A DNA stretch of 64,000 nucleotides from the NCBI RefSeq assembly GCF_900103445.1, contig NZ_FNHS01000007.1, forward strand, positions 186,001 to 250,000, in the 5' to 3' direction. Position 1 is the first letter of the stretch, and every line of letters starts with the position of its first letter. The translations under genes and the position numbers were made by a program. Below the pieces are notes generated by a model. That model had not been told where the DNA came from. It made no database searches and saw nothing but the letters and a program-made list of their open reading frames with translations. The stretch comes from Methylobacterium phyllostachyos (GTDB taxonomy: Bacteria > Pseudomonadota > Alphaproteobacteria > Rhizobiales > Beijerinckiaceae). Positions 26,825 to 36,341 of the stretch are shown here, in pieces.

Positions 26825-27511
26825 CTACCAGGCCAGCGTCTCGCCCCGGTAATCGAGATACTGGGCGCCCGGCCGGCCGAGCTGGGCCTCGATCACGTCG
26901 GCGAGGCCCGTGACGCTGGTGGCGACGTCGATATCGGCCTCTTGTCCGCCCATGTCGGTGCGCACCCAGCCCGGGTGCAGGATCAGCACCGAGATATTTT
27001 CGGCCCGGTGGCGGATCTCGAAGCTGCGCGCCAAGGTGTTGAGCGCCGCCTTGCTGGCCCGATAAGTCTCCCAGCCGCCCGACTCGTTGAGGCTGACGCT
27101 ACCGAGGATCGAGCTCATCAGCGCGATGCTGCCGCCGGGGGCAAGGCGATCCAGAAACGCTTCCGCGAAGCGAATCGGGCTGACCGCGTTGGTGAGGAAG
27201 ACCTGCGCGGCCACCTCCCGCGGCACCGCATGCACGGGATCGTGCGCCTGCGTGGCGACGCCGGCCACCACGAAGATCAGATCGAACCGCTCGGAGGCCA
27301 GACGGTCGTGCAGGGCGACGACGCTCGCCTCGTCGTCGATGTCGGCGGTCTCGATGCGCAAGGATTGTGCGTCGAGCCGGGCGAGATCGGGGGACGGGCT
27401 GCGCTGGGTCGCGGTGACGCGCCAGCCCCGCGCCAGAAACGTCTCGACGAGGCCGAGCCCCAGGCCCCGCGAGGCCCCGACGATCAGCGCGTTCTTCTGG
27501 GATTGGGTCAT
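26825..27511 (-). CDS. short-chain dehydrogenase/reductase
   Basis: The 228-residue protein has the NAD(P)-binding VGASRGLGLGL near the N-terminus, a catalytic Ser in IALMSSILGSVS, and the Tyr-x3-Lys pair in TYRASKAALN. HPGWVRTDMGG is typical of the SDR subgroup acting on small carbonyls (C-factor/CsgA-like). The start ATG 27511 (MTQSQKNALIV) fits the family; longer frames add unrelated sequence. The substrate is unknown. It ends 7 bases from the convergent hypothetical gene. Confidence 0.88.
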   Translation of the reverse strand: MTQSQKNALIVGASRGLGLGLVETFLARGWRVTATQRSPSPDLARLDAQSLRIETADIDDEASVVALHDRLASERFDLIFVVAGVATQAHDPVHAVPREVAAQVFLTNAVSPIRFAEAFLDRLAPGGSIALMSSILGSVSLNESGGWETYRASKAALNTLARSFEIRHRAENISVLILHPGWVRTDMGGQEADIDVATSVTGLADVIEAQLGRPGAQYLDYRGETLAW

Positions 27512-27657
27512 GGTCGGTCTCCGGGATCGGCCTGATAAGGCTTCATTGGGTCCCGTGGTTTCATGACCGGGTGAGGGTCCGCGTTGGGTGGTTTTCTGCC
27601 CGTCCGCGTCTGGACAGCGGATCCACTGGAGCGGACGTCGCCGTCGCGTCCACGCTC

Positions 27658-27683
27658 GACCCTTCTGCGGTCCCAGAAGGGTC
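27658..27683 (-). terminator. terminator-like hairpin downstream of the histidine kinase gene
   Basis: A perfect 10-bp inverted repeat (GACCCTTCTG/CAGAAGGGTC) with a 6-base loop lies 25 bases beyond the kinase stop on the minus strand and before the SDR start. Confidence 0.5.
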
Positions 27684-27707
27684 TGCTTCTCGGCAGCCCC
27701 TTTGAGC

Positions 27708-30416
27708 CTAGAGCTGGCCCACCGCCTCGATGACGTCGCGGAACGGCAGTGGCTTCTGCAGCCGCACCACATCCGCCAGGTTGGGCGGGATCACGTCCGG
27801 ATCGTAGCCCGTGAGGAACACGAAGGGCACGCCGCGCGCCTTCAGCAGGTTTGCGATCTCGAAACGGGGCCCCTCTCCGCCCAGGTTCAGGTCCAGCACT
27901 GCATGGGTCGGCGCCTCATCTTCGAGCAGCTCTCGCGTCGCCTTCTCGTTCGGACAAGGACCGAGCACCGCGGCGCCCGCACCCCGCAGGGCCGCCGCGG
28001 TGTCGGAGGCCATGTAGTAATCGTCCTCGACGACGAGGACCCTGCGGCCCGTCAGGTCAGGGGCTCCGGCCATGTCGAGCGTTCCTCCGAAGACGGCCGT
28101 CGGCTGCGGCGCGTCGGTCTCTAATATGCTCTCACCGCCCTGCGAGGGAAACTCCAGGTGGCACCGCGCACCCTCCGCGCAGATCGTGATCTTCCCCTGG
28201 CCGCCCAGTTCGTAGGGGATACGGCCCTCGATCAACTCGCTGCCGAAGCCGCGACGCGTCGAAGGCTCGCGTAGCGGCGCGCCTTCCTCAATCCAGTCGA
28301 GCGCCAACCACGGTTTTCCGCGCTTCTCGCTGGACGTCCAACTCACCGTCAGGCGGCCCTCGGGGACGGACAGGGCACCGTACTTGAGGGCGTTGGTCGA
28401 AAGCTCGTGGAAGGCCAGCGTCAGCACCTCGACGGCCTTGGGCGCGAGTGTGACGTCCGGTCCGATCAGCGCATATTGCCCGCCCTGATGAGCTTGAGCC
28501 GCAACCTCGCTTTCGATGATGTCCTTGAGCGAGCCGCCGGCATTGGCCTCCCGCGTGAGCAGGGCTTGCACACGGGCGAGCGCGAGCAACCGCCCTTCCA
28601 GAAGCGCACGGTAATCCGCGACGTCCGAGGCACCGGGTGCGGTGCGGTTGGCCATGGAGCGGATCATGCCCATGATGTTGCGCACCCGGTGCTGCAGTTC
28701 GGCGAGCAGCACCGCCGAGTGCCCGATGGCGAGCTTGGCCTCGGTCACGTCATGGGCGATGCCGCCGATGCGCTGGATCCGGCCCTCCGCGTCGTGAAGC
28801 GGGAAGTCGGTGTTGCTGATCCAGCGAAAGCGACCATCCGACGGCCGCTGGATGCGGAACTCATGCACGACCGTTTCACCGCGCTGAGCCCGTTCGAGCT
28901 GCCGGAAGGCACTGTCGCGGTCGTCAGGCACGATGAGGGCAGCCCACTGCCTGACATCCCCGAGGATGGTTTTTGGTGGCACGCCGTAGATCGTCTCGAT
29001 GGCAGGACTGGCGTACTCCATCGCCAAGGTCGCCGCATCCCGGATCCAGAGTGCGTCGGCCGAGGACGCGGCGAACTGCGCGAACCGCTCCTCGCTCTCC
29101 TGCAGCGCGGCTTCGGCGCGGGCGCGCTCGACAGCGGCCCAGGTCCGCTCGGCAACCTCGGCAGTCAAGGTCAGATCCTGCTCGGACCAATGCCGAGGGG
29201 TCGACTGGTTGACGCCCAGGATCGCCACCAGTCGCCCGTCCTTGATCAAGGGAACCCCGAACCCGGCTCGCGTCGACACCGAGGCATAGGATTTTCGTGC
29301 GGCCTCGCTGTAGCGCGGATCGGTGTCGACATCGCTGGTACTGGCCGTCCGTCCGGCGCGCCACTCGCCGAGCCCGTGCAACGAGAAGGTCGCGAGCGAG
29401 TACCGACCGACCCGACTCGGAACACCATTCGTGTAGTCGGCTAGGATGTCTGCCGTATCGCCGTCATCCTCGACGGTCACGTAGAAGACGCGGCTCGCTC
29501 CGAGGTGTTCGCCGAGCATCCGTGTGGCGGTGTGCTGGATCGCGACCGGGTTTCTGATCGGCCGCATCGCGTCGCTCAGCGCCAGAAGAAACGCCTGCCG
29601 CTCCTCGCTCTCGCGCAGCGTCCGCTCCGCCAACTTGCGCTCAGTGATGTCGCCGAAGACCCCCAGTACCCGGTCATCGTCTTCGCCGCCCAAGCGGGTG
29701 ATGTAGTTGTCGAACCAGCGACCCAGCTCCGCCAACTCGGTTTCGAAACGCTGTGGTTCGCCGGTGCGATAGGCGAGGTCCATCCGCCTGAACCACTCTC
29801 CCTCCAAGTTCGGAAAGACTTCGCTCGCATGGCGCCCGGTGATGTCGGGGATGCCGGTGACCCGGCTGAAGTTGCCGTTCAGGGCCAGATGAAGCCAATC
29901 GACGACACGGCCTTCCCCGTCGAGAATGACCTGCATCTCGGAGTAGCCCTCGTCGATGGACTCGAACAGGGCGCGCAGCCGCCCCTCGCTCCTCCGCAGC
30001 GCCAGCTCGGCTCGCTTGCGCGCATCGATGTCGATGTTCAGGCCGGCCCATTTCTCGATATTGCCCTGCGCATCGCGCAAAGGCACCGCGCGAACGTTGG
30101 TCCAACGCCACCCGCCATCCGGCGCGCGAAGGCGGAACTCGGCATCCACGATGCGGCGAGCCGCGATGGCCTCCCACCACTGACGCTCGGCGAAAGCGCG
30201 GTCGTCGGGATGGATCGCGTCGAGCCAGCCTTTGCCGAGCCACGCGTCGACGGTTTGGCCCGTGTATGCCCGCCAGCTCGGGCTATCGGCGACGACGACG
30301 CCATCGGCATCCGTCTCCCACTCCGCCTGCGCCCATTCCCCGATCAGGAGGCGGTGCCGCGTCTCGCTCTCGATGAGGCGACGTTTCAGGTCAGCGATTT
30401 CGGCGGTCTGGTCCAT
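27708..30416 (-). CDS. hybrid sensor histidine kinase: PAS-PAS-GAF-PAS-HWE kinase-receiver
   Basis: In the 902-residue protein, residues about 20-135 are a PAS domain (WRAYTGQTVDAWLGKGW, ending KWAGLNIDIDARKRAE). Residues 145-265 are a second PAS, 285-435 a GAF domain, 445-560 a third PAS, then the HWE-type dimerisation box (AELQHRVRNIMGMI, His near 576). The ATPase box has FHELSTNALKYGAL and LDWIEEG, giving the H, W and E of this class, common in Rhizobiales. A C-terminal receiver (about 790-900) has its phosphorylatable Asp in HAVLDLNLGG. No membrane segment is seen, so it senses a cytoplasmic cue, possibly light or redox. The output partner is not adjacent. Confidence 0.92.
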   Translation of the reverse strand: MDQTAEIADLKRRLIESETRHRLLIGEWAQAEWETDADGVVVADSPSWRAYTGQTVDAWLGKGWLDAIHPDDRAFAERQWWEAIAARRIVDAEFRLRAPDGGWRWTNVRAVPLRDAQGNIEKWAGLNIDIDARKRAELALRRSEGRLRALFESIDEGYSEMQVILDGEGRVVDWLHLALNGNFSRVTGIPDITGRHASEVFPNLEGEWFRRMDLAYRTGEPQRFETELAELGRWFDNYITRLGGEDDDRVLGVFGDITERKLAERTLRESEERQAFLLALSDAMRPIRNPVAIQHTATRMLGEHLGASRVFYVTVEDDGDTADILADYTNGVPSRVGRYSLATFSLHGLGEWRAGRTASTSDVDTDPRYSEAARKSYASVSTRAGFGVPLIKDGRLVAILGVNQSTPRHWSEQDLTLTAEVAERTWAAVERARAEAALQESEERFAQFAASSADALWIRDAATLAMEYASPAIETIYGVPPKTILGDVRQWAALIVPDDRDSAFRQLERAQRGETVVHEFRIQRPSDGRFRWISNTDFPLHDAEGRIQRIGGIAHDVTEAKLAIGHSAVLLAELQHRVRNIMGMIRSMANRTAPGASDVADYRALLEGRLLALARVQALLTREANAGGSLKDIIESEVAAQAHQGGQYALIGPDVTLAPKAVEVLTLAFHELSTNALKYGALSVPEGRLTVSWTSSEKRGKPWLALDWIEEGAPLREPSTRRGFGSELIEGRIPYELGGQGKITICAEGARCHLEFPSQGGESILETDAPQPTAVFGGTLDMAGAPDLTGRRVLVVEDDYYMASDTAAALRGAGAAVLGPCPNEKATRELLEDEAPTHAVLDLNLGGEGPRFEIANLLKARGVPFVFLTGYDPDVIPPNLADVVRLQKPLPFRDVIEAVGQL

Positions 30417-30554
30417 GCCGCATGAACGCACGGCCGCTTTGGGTAGTCACCTTAAAGGCCACTATCCACCCCGCGCTGCAGTTGCCGGGCAGCTGGGTTG
30501 GATCGCCAGGAGTCCTGATACCCCCAGGCGAACCGGGCTCTACCCCGAAAAAAA

Positions 30555-31265
30555 TCAATCCGCCGTCTGGACCGACCACGTGGCGTGGCGGATGCCGGGA
30601 GCCCGCGCCAGCTCGTTGGTCACGGCGTCGAGTTCCTCGGCCTTCACGGCGCTCGCCGTCAGCGTCGCCACCACGTCGATCGCGGTTTCGCCGCGCTCCT
30701 CCACCTCGACGCTGCTGACCGGGTAGTTGGCCGCCTCCAGAAGCTCCACCAGCAGGTCCTGCGCCGGGCCGGCCTCACCGGGCGCGGTGGTGACCTGGAC
30801 CTCGTAGGTCGCCTCGGTGGAGGATTCGCGGATCGGCGCGCGGTTGATGGCGTTCACCAGCGGCCGGAGCGCCGTGTTGCAGGCCAGGACCGTCACCATC
30901 ACGAACACCGCCTCGAGCGGCAGGTCGGCGCCGCAGAACGCCCCGACAGCGGCCGAGCACCACAGGGTCGCGGCCGTGTTGAGGCCGCGGACGTTCATCC
31001 CCTCCTTCATGATCACGCCGGCTCCGAGGAAGCCGATGCCGGAGATCACGTACGCCACCGTGCGGACCCCGCCGTCCGGCCCGGTCAGCCGCATGCCGAG
31101 ATCGACGAAGGCCGAAGCACCCACCGCCACCAGCACCGCCGTGCGCAGGCCCGCGGTGCGCTGCCGGTACTGCCGCTCGGCCCCGATGATCGTGCCGAGC
31201 ACGAAGGCCACGAGCAGGCCGATCGCGGATTTCGCTTCTTCAGGGAGAGCGGCGTAGCTGGTCAT
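30555..31265 (-). CDS. MgtC/SapB family membrane protein
   Basis: In the 236-residue protein, the N-terminal 135 residues have four to five membrane helices and the MgtC signature VLGTIIGAERQYRQRTAGLRT, then GIGFLGAGVIMKEG and GLNTAATLWCSAAVG. The C-terminal part is an ACT-like cytoplasmic domain. Family members affect magnesium homeostasis, envelope potential or ATP synthase activity under stress. The start ATG 31265 (MTSYAALPEE) was chosen because the upstream frame is antisense to moxR. It is divergent from the moxR operon. Confidence 0.9.
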   Translation of the reverse strand: MTSYAALPEEAKSAIGLLVAFVLGTIIGAERQYRQRTAGLRTAVLVAVGASAFVDLGMRLTGPDGGVRTVAYVISGIGFLGAGVIMKEGMNVRGLNTAATLWCSAAVGAFCGADLPLEAVFVMVTVLACNTALRPLVNAINRAPIRESSTEATYEVQVTTAPGEAGPAQDLLVELLEAANYPVSSVEVEERGETAIDVVATLTASAVKAEELDAVTNELARAPGIRHATWSVQTAD

Positions 31266-31482
31266 CGGCGGTTCTTGAGAGCAGGGCGGTGACGAAACCG
31301 TGACACCATGGCCCGGCCCCGGCCCGAAAGCAGGTCTGAACCGGGATTGACGGCCGCACCGGGCAGCGGGCACACCGGCACAAGCCTGAGGATCCTTTAA
31401 GAATTCGGGACCCGGCCGAGGAGACGTGCAGGATGCAGGACAAAGCCCATGCGGCCCCGGCCCGCGCAGGACTTGTCCGCGC
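31266..31482. promoter_or_regulatory. divergent promoter region, mgtC-like gene / moxR operon
   Basis: The 217 bases between two divergent starts must carry both promoters. No clear consensus pair or operator was picked out. Confidence 0.4.
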
Positions 31483-32484
31483 ATGAGCGGCGCCCTCGCC
31501 GAACGCCGACCCGAGACCATCCCGGATGCGGCCCTGCACGGCCGCGTCATGGCGCTCCGCGAGGGGCTGGAACGCGGCCTGATCGGCAGCGCCGGCCTGG
31601 TCGAGCGCCTGCTGATCGGGCTCCTCACCGGCGGGCACCTGCTGATCGAGGGCGCGCCGGGTCTGGCCAAGACCCGCGCGGTCAAGCGCCTCGCCGACGG
31701 GCTCGACGGCTCCTTCGCGCGCATCCAGTGCACGCCGGACCTGATGCCGGCGGATCTGACCGGCACCACCGTGTGGCGCCAGGATAGCGGCACCTTCGAG
31801 TTCCTGCCCGGCCCCCTGTTCCACGCCCTCGTGCTGGTGGACGAGGTCAACCGCGCGCCGCCGAAGGTGCAGTCGGCGCTGCTCGAATCCATGGGCGAGG
31901 GGCAGGTGACGGTCTCGGGGGCGACGCACCGGCTCTCCGACCCCTTCATGGTCGTGGCGACCCAGAACCCGATCGAGCATGCCGGCACCTTCCCGCTGCC
32001 CGAGGCGCAGCTCGACCGCTTCCTCCTGCACGTCGTGGTCGAGATGCCCGATGCTGAGACCGAGCGGGCGATCCTCGACCTCGTGGAGGGCGAGATCACG
32101 CATCATATCGAGGCGATGCCGGTGCGCCTGTCGCTCGCCGACGTGCGCGCGGCCCGGGAGGCGGCGCTCGCCACCTACGTGTCGCCGGCGTTGAAGGATT
32201 ATCTCGTCCGGCTGGTGGCGGCGACCCGCACCGATGCGGCGGCGCCGGACCTGCGCGCCATGATCGAGCACCCGGCCTCCCCGCGCGGCACCCTGGCGCT
32301 GATGATGGCCGGCAAGGCCCGGGCCTGGCTGCGGGGCCGGGACCACGTGATCCCTGAGGACGTCACCGAACTCGCCCGCGACGCCCTCTCCCACCGGATC
32401 GGCCTGACCTGGCGGGCCGCCGCCGAGGGCAAGACCGCCCGGGGGCTCGTCGGCGAGCTGGTGCAGCGGGTGCGGGCGCTCTGA
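31483..32484 (+). CDS. moxR: MoxR family AAA+ ATPase
   Basis: The 333-residue protein has Walker A (EGAPGLAKTRAVK), Walker B (LVLVDEVNRAPPK), sensor 1 (VVATQNPIEHAGTFPLPEAQ) and a C-terminal lid typical of MoxR (DHVIPEDVTELARDAL). MoxR ATPases work with VWA proteins as chaperones that activate or load metals into enzyme complexes; the founding example serves methanol dehydrogenase. It is the first gene of a seven-gene operon. The start ATG 31483 (MSGALAERRPETI) is used; the longer frame from 31426 lacks family similarity. Confidence 0.93.
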   Translation: MSGALAERRPETIPDAALHGRVMALREGLERGLIGSAGLVERLLIGLLTGGHLLIEGAPGLAKTRAVKRLADGLDGSFARIQCTPDLMPADLTGTTVWRQDSGTFEFLPGPLFHALVLVDEVNRAPPKVQSALLESMGEGQVTVSGATHRLSDPFMVVATQNPIEHAGTFPLPEAQLDRFLLHVVVEMPDAETERAILDLVEGEITHHIEAMPVRLSLADVRAAREAALATYVSPALKDYLVRLVAATRTDAAAPDLRAMIEHPASPRGTLALMMAGKARAWLRGRDHVIPEDVTELARDALSHRIGLTWRAAAEGKTARGLVGELVQRVRAL

Positions 32485-32486
32485 CG

Positions 32487-33599
32487 GTGTTCGGGCTGAA
32501 GATCCCGCGCCGCGCCCCCCCTCCCCCCTCCGCGGGGGAGGGTACCCTGCGGAGCAGGGGGGGAGAGGGGAGCGACGGGGCGGGTTTGAGCGTCGGCCTT
32601 CATGACGGTCGCGCCCCTTCCGAAAGCCGGGTTCCCCTCTCCCGACCCTCGCTGACGCGAGGCCCACCCTCCCCCGCAGAGGGGGGAGGGAGAGGCAGCG
32701 CCGACGGCGGCATCCACCTCTCCGGCGAGGCCCTGATGGGCCTGCGCCACCTCGCCCGCCGGGGCTCCGCGCCCGCGACGCGAACGCTGGCGGGCCTGCC
32801 CGGCGGCATCGTCACCCGCCGTCGCGGCCGCGGTTCCGAGCCGGAGGATGTCCGCCTCTGGTCGGAGGGGGACGACCGCCGCTTCATCGACCGCAACGCC
32901 ACCGCCCGGACCGGGCAGCTCCACGTGCGCACCCATCACGACGAGCGCGACCGCGCCGTGGTGCTGCTCGCCGATTTCCGGCCCTCCATGCTGTTCGGCA
33001 CCCGCCGGACCCTGCGTTCGGTGGCCGCCGCCGAGGCCCTGGCGCTGCTCGGCTGGCGGGTCGCGGCCGATGGCGGCCGGGTCGGCCTCGCGGTGGCGTC
33101 GGCCGGTGCCCCCACGGTGCTGCGGCCGGCGGGCGGCGAGCGCGCCATGATCGCGGTGACCGGTGCCCTCGCGCAGGCCCATGCGGAGGCCCTGGGGACG
33201 GTCTCGAGCGCCCGCGCCGCGCCGGAGCCGCCCCTCGAGGCGACGCTCGGCCTCGCCCGCAGCCTGCTCCCCGCCGGGGGCCACGTCGTCATCGCGAGCG
33301 CCCTGGATGATCCGGGCCCCGGCTTCGATGACCTCCTGACCCTGCTGGCCGAGCGGATCGCCATCCGGCTGATCCTGGTGAGCGACGCCTTCGAGCGCGC
33401 CCGGCCGCCGGGCTACTACCCCTTCGCGCTGGCGGACGGGCACCGCGGAACCGCGCTGCCGGCCACGACGGCCACCGGACAGGCCGAGGCCCGGCTCGCC
33501 GATTACGCGCACCGGGGCATCGCGGGCGTGCGCCTCGATGTCGAGACCGGGCCGGAAGCCTACGCGCCGCTGATGGAGCGCCTCGATGCGGTGCTGTGA
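32487..33599 (+). CDS. DUF58 protein (MxaS-like) with an in-frame palindromic repeat
   Basis: The 370-codon frame opens with GTG 32487, two bases after the moxR stop. Codons about 10-70 translate a palindromic repeat (PPPPSAGEG at the start, [10 protein letters not shown] at the end). The conserved DUF58 part follows from about residue 75: GEALMGLRHLARRG, VRLWSEGDDRRFIDRNATART and the VWA-like VVLLADFRPSMLFG. DUF58 proteins accompany MoxR ATPases; MxaS is the methanol dehydrogenase-linked example. If the repeat is not translated, a start at ATG 32736 would truncate the family N-terminus. The residues before the repeat (MFGLKIPRR) may be the original N-terminus. Confidence 0.82.
   Translation: MFGLKIPRRAPPPPSAGEGTLRSRGGEGSDGAGLSVGLHDGRAPSESRVPLSRPSLTRGPPSPAEGGGRGSADGGIHLSGEALMGLRHLARRGSAPATRTLAGLPGGIVTRRRGRGSEPEDVRLWSEGDDRRFIDRNATARTGQLHVRTHHDERDRAVVLLADFRPSMLFGTRRTLRSVAAAEALALLGWRVAADGGRVGLAVASAGAPTVLRPAGGERAMIAVTGALAQAHAEALGTVSSARAAPEPPLEATLGLARSLLPAGGHVVIASALDDPGPGFDDLLTLLAERIAIRLILVSDAFERARPPGYYPFALADGHRGTALPATTATGQAEARLADYAHRGIAGVRLDVETGPEAYAPLMERLDAVL
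32508..32696. repeat. long palindromic repeat inside the DUF58 reading frame
   Basis: The same element as at 13062 and 35203: CCCTCCCCCCTCCGCGGGGG arm, a variable centre with TTCATGACGG, then the CCCCTCTCCCGACCC and CCCTCCCCCGCAGAGGGGGG arm. It preserves the reading frame of the host gene. Confidence 0.85.
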
Positions 33600-33626
33600 G
33601 GCCGGGTCGCCGCCAGGGACACGGCG

Positions 33627-34103
33627 ATGAACCCCGCCACGATACCCACCGAGACACCCCTCGGCCTCGATCAGCTCCGCGGCCTCCATCTGCCGGGCGG
33701 CGCCGCGGGGGCCATGCAGGGTGAAATCGTCGCGGCGGCCCTTCTGGGCTTCTGCGCCGCCCTGCTGGTGGGGCTCATCCGCTATTGGCGCGGCCGGACG
33801 CGGGCCACGGTGCGCCGGGCGGCGCTCGCCGAACTCGCCCGAAGCCGCGGCCTCGATCCGGAGGCGCGCCTCCTGGCCCAGGCCCGCCTGCTGCGCCGCC
33901 TCGGCCGGACGCTCGCGGGCGACGCCGAAACCCAGGTGACCGGTGCGGATTGGGCGGCCCGCCTCGACGAACTGTTCAAGACCGATTTCTTCACGCGGGG
34001 CGCCGGGCGGGTGCTGGCCGACGGCCTGTACCGCCGGCAGGCGCCGGACCTCGACGCCCTGGACGCCGAACTCGGCCGCCTGATCGGGCACGTGCGGGCA
34101 TGA
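33627..34103 (+). CDS. DUF4381 family membrane protein
   Basis: The 158-residue protein has one membrane helix near residues 35-55 (IVAAALLGFCAALLVGLIRYW). A cytoplasmic helical domain follows with ARLLAQARLLRRLGRTL and DWAARLDELFKTDFF, a DUF4381-like pattern. Such proteins are regular members of MoxR-VWA operons; the exact role is unknown. The TGA overlaps the ATG of the next gene by four bases, indicating coupled translation. Confidence 0.8.
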   Translation: MNPATIPTETPLGLDQLRGLHLPGGAAGAMQGEIVAAALLGFCAALLVGLIRYWRGRTRATVRRAALAELARSRGLDPEARLLAQARLLRRLGRTLAGDAETQVTGADWAARLDELFKTDFFTRGAGRVLADGLYRRQAPDLDALDAELGRLIGHVRA

Positions 34104-35134
34104 GCGCCTTCCTGCCCGCTTGGCTCAGCGCTCTCCTGTCGGCCTTCGACCTCGCCGCGCCCTGGGCGCTCCTGGCCCTGCCGCTGCCGCTGCTGGCCGC
34201 CCGCCTGATCCCGGCCGAGCCCGAGGGCGGCAGCGGGGCGCTGCGCGTCCCTGGCACGCTGGTGGGTGCGGGACGCTCCGGCGCCGATCTCGCCGCCCGC
34301 GGCCGGCGCCGGGCCGCCCTGACCTGGACGCTCTGGATCGCCCTCGTGGTGGCGCTCAGCGGCCCGCGCCTCGTCATGCCGGCAACCGCGCTGCCGGCCT
34401 CCGGCCGCGAGATCATGATCGCCATGGATCTCTCGGGCTCCATGGAGCGGCGCGACTTCGCCCTCGACGGCGAGACCGTGACCCGTCTCACCGCGGTCAA
34501 GCGCGTGGGCACCGACTTCATCCGGCGCCGCGCCGGGGACCGGATCGGCCTCGTGATCTTCGCCGATCAGGCCTACGTGGCCGCCGCCCCGAGCTTCGAC
34601 ACCGCGGCGGTCGCCCGCGCGCTGGACGAGGCGACGATCGGCATCAGCGGCCGCTCCACCGGCATCGGCGACGGGCTCGGCCTGGCCCTGCGGCGGCTGG
34701 ACCCGCGGGACGCCGGGGGCGACGCCGCGTCCAACCCCGCGGGCGGCAAGGCCGCGAAGGCCGTGATCCTGCTCTCGGACGGCGCCAACAATGCCGGCCA
34801 GACCGCCCCCAAGGATGTCGCCGACCTCGCCAAGGAGCTGGGCATCAAGGTCTACACGATCGCGCTCGGCCCCCGCGACATGGCCGACGCCGACGGCGAG
34901 CAGGACGTGGTCGACACCGAGACCCTGCGCGACATGGCGCAGGCCAGCGGCGGCGAGGCGTTCCGGGTGCGCACCACCGACGATCTCATCAAGGTCGCCG
35001 ACGCGATCGACCGGCTGGAGGGCGGCCGCGCCCTCGCCCCACCCCTGCCGCTGCGCCGGGACCTCTGGCCCTGGCCGGCCGCCCTGGCGCTGCTGAGTGC
35101 CGCCGCGTTGCTCGCCAGCCGGAGGGGGGCGTGA
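34100..35134 (+). CDS. VWA domain membrane protein (BatA/MxaC-like)
   Basis: The 344-residue protein has two N-terminal membrane helices, then a von Willebrand A domain with the MIDAS motif IAMDLSGSMERRDF, a conserved Thr in GRSTGIGDGLG and Asp in ILLSDGANN. A final C-terminal helix precedes RRGA. VWA partners of MoxR bind metal and client proteins at the periplasmic face or membrane. The start ATG 34100 overlaps the preceding stop. A palindromic repeat separates it from the second VWA gene. Confidence 0.9.
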   Translation: MSAFLPAWLSALLSAFDLAAPWALLALPLPLLAARLIPAEPEGGSGALRVPGTLVGAGRSGADLAARGRRRAALTWTLWIALVVALSGPRLVMPATALPASGREIMIAMDLSGSMERRDFALDGETVTRLTAVKRVGTDFIRRRAGDRIGLVIFADQAYVAAAPSFDTAAVARALDEATIGISGRSTGIGDGLGLALRRLDPRDAGGDAASNPAGGKAAKAVILLSDGANNAGQTAPKDVADLAKELGIKVYTIALGPRDMADADGEQDVVDTETLRDMAQASGGEAFRVRTTDDLIKVADAIDRLEGGRALAPPLPLRRDLWPWPAALALLSAAALLASRRGA

Positions 35135-35202
35135 TGGGTGCGGCGTTTGAAGTCCCGGCTCCGGCGCGTCCCTGGATCGATAAGGGCGACGACCGGCGCC
35201 GC

Positions 35203-35393
35203 GCGCCCCTCCCTCCCCCCTGTGCGGGGGAGGGTGGCCCCTGCGTCAGCAGGGGTCGGGAGAGGGGAGCGACGTTTCGGGAAGAACCGCTTCCTGCACG
35301 ACGGACACAGCCCAATTCTGCACCGTCGCTCCCCTCTCCCGACCCCCTTCGGGGGCCACCCTCCCCCGCAGAGGGGGGAGGGAGCGCGCGCGC
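35203..35393. repeat. long palindromic repeat between the two VWA genes
   Basis: The left arm CCCTCCCCCCTGTGCGGGGG and right arm CCCTCCCCCGCAGAGGGGGG enclose a centre with inner arms GGGAGAGGGGAGCGACG/CGTCGCTCCCCTCTCCC. This centre is nearly fully self-complementary at its edges. Confidence 0.85.
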
Positions 35394-35411
35394 CTTCTCC
35401 GGGTCAGCCCA

Positions 35412-36341
35412 ATGAGCGCCCTCGACGCCGTCGCGCTCCTGCGCCCCTGGTGGTTCCTGGCGATCCCCGTCGTCGTCCTGCTGGCGCTCCGCGCCGCATC
35501 CCGCTCGGCGCCGCTCGGCGACTGGGTCCGGGCGGTGGATCCGGCGCTGATGGCCCACCTCGCCCGCACCGGCGCGGTGCTGGGCGGACGCCGGCAGGCG
35601 AACCTCGCCGCCGCGCTGGCCGCCGGGCTGATCGCCCTGGCGCTGACCGGGCCCGCCGTGGAGCGGGCGGATGGGCGCACCTTCCGCAATCTCGACGAGA
35701 CCGTGATCGTCGTCGACCTCTCGCGTTCGGTCGCGGAGGGCGGCAACCTCCAGGGGGTCCGGCAGGCCGCCGCCGCGGTCGCCGAGGCCGCCGGAACCCG
35801 GGCGGTCGCCCTGGTGGTCTACGCGGGCGACGCCTACCTCGCCGCCTCGCCCACCACCGATCGCGACAGCCTCGGCACCACCCTGTTCGCGCTCGACGCC
35901 GACACGGTGCCGGATCGCGGCTCCCACCCCGAGCGCGGGCTGGCGCTCGCCCGCCGCACCCTCGCGGAGGCCAACGTGGTGTCGGCCGACGTGGTGCTGA
36001 TCAGCGATGGCGACGGCATCGGCGAGGCCGCCACGCGGGAAGCCCATGCCATCGCCGCACAAGGCTGGCGGCTCCAGGCCCTGTTCGTCCCCGCCGACAA
36101 GCCGCTGCCAGCGAACGCCCCGAAGCCCGACCGGGCCGCCCTCGACGCCCTCGCCCGGGCCGGCGGCGGCACGGTGGCCGATATCGCGACGCCCGGCCCG
36201 GTGCTCGATGCGGTCGGCGCCGGCTTGGCCCAGCACCTCGCGGCGGGCGGCTACGGCGTGCTGGCCTACGCGGATCTCGGGCGCTGGCTGCTGCTGCTCG
36301 CCGCCGTGCCGGCCCTGGTCCTGTTTCGCAGGAGCGCGTGA
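35412..36341 (+). CDS. VWA domain membrane protein (BatB/MxaL-like)
   Basis: The 309-residue protein has an N-terminal membrane helix (WWFLAIPVVVLLALRAA), a second near residue 70, a VWA domain with a degenerate MIDAS (VVDLSRSVAEGG), then VLISDGDGIGEA, and a C-terminal helix (WLLLLAAVPALVLFRR). It pairs with the preceding VWA protein as BatA/BatB do. The final TGA shares one base with the ATG of the next gene. Confidence 0.88.
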   Translation: MSALDAVALLRPWWFLAIPVVVLLALRAASRSAPLGDWVRAVDPALMAHLARTGAVLGGRRQANLAAALAAGLIALALTGPAVERADGRTFRNLDETVIVVDLSRSVAEGGNLQGVRQAAAAVAEAAGTRAVALVVYAGDAYLAASPTTDRDSLGTTLFALDADTVPDRGSHPERGLALARRTLAEANVVSADVVLISDGDGIGEAATREAHAIAAQGWRLQALFVPADKPLPANAPKPDRAALDALARAGGGTVADIATPGPVLDAVGAGLAQHLAAGGYGVLAYADLGRWLLLLAAVPALVLFRRSA

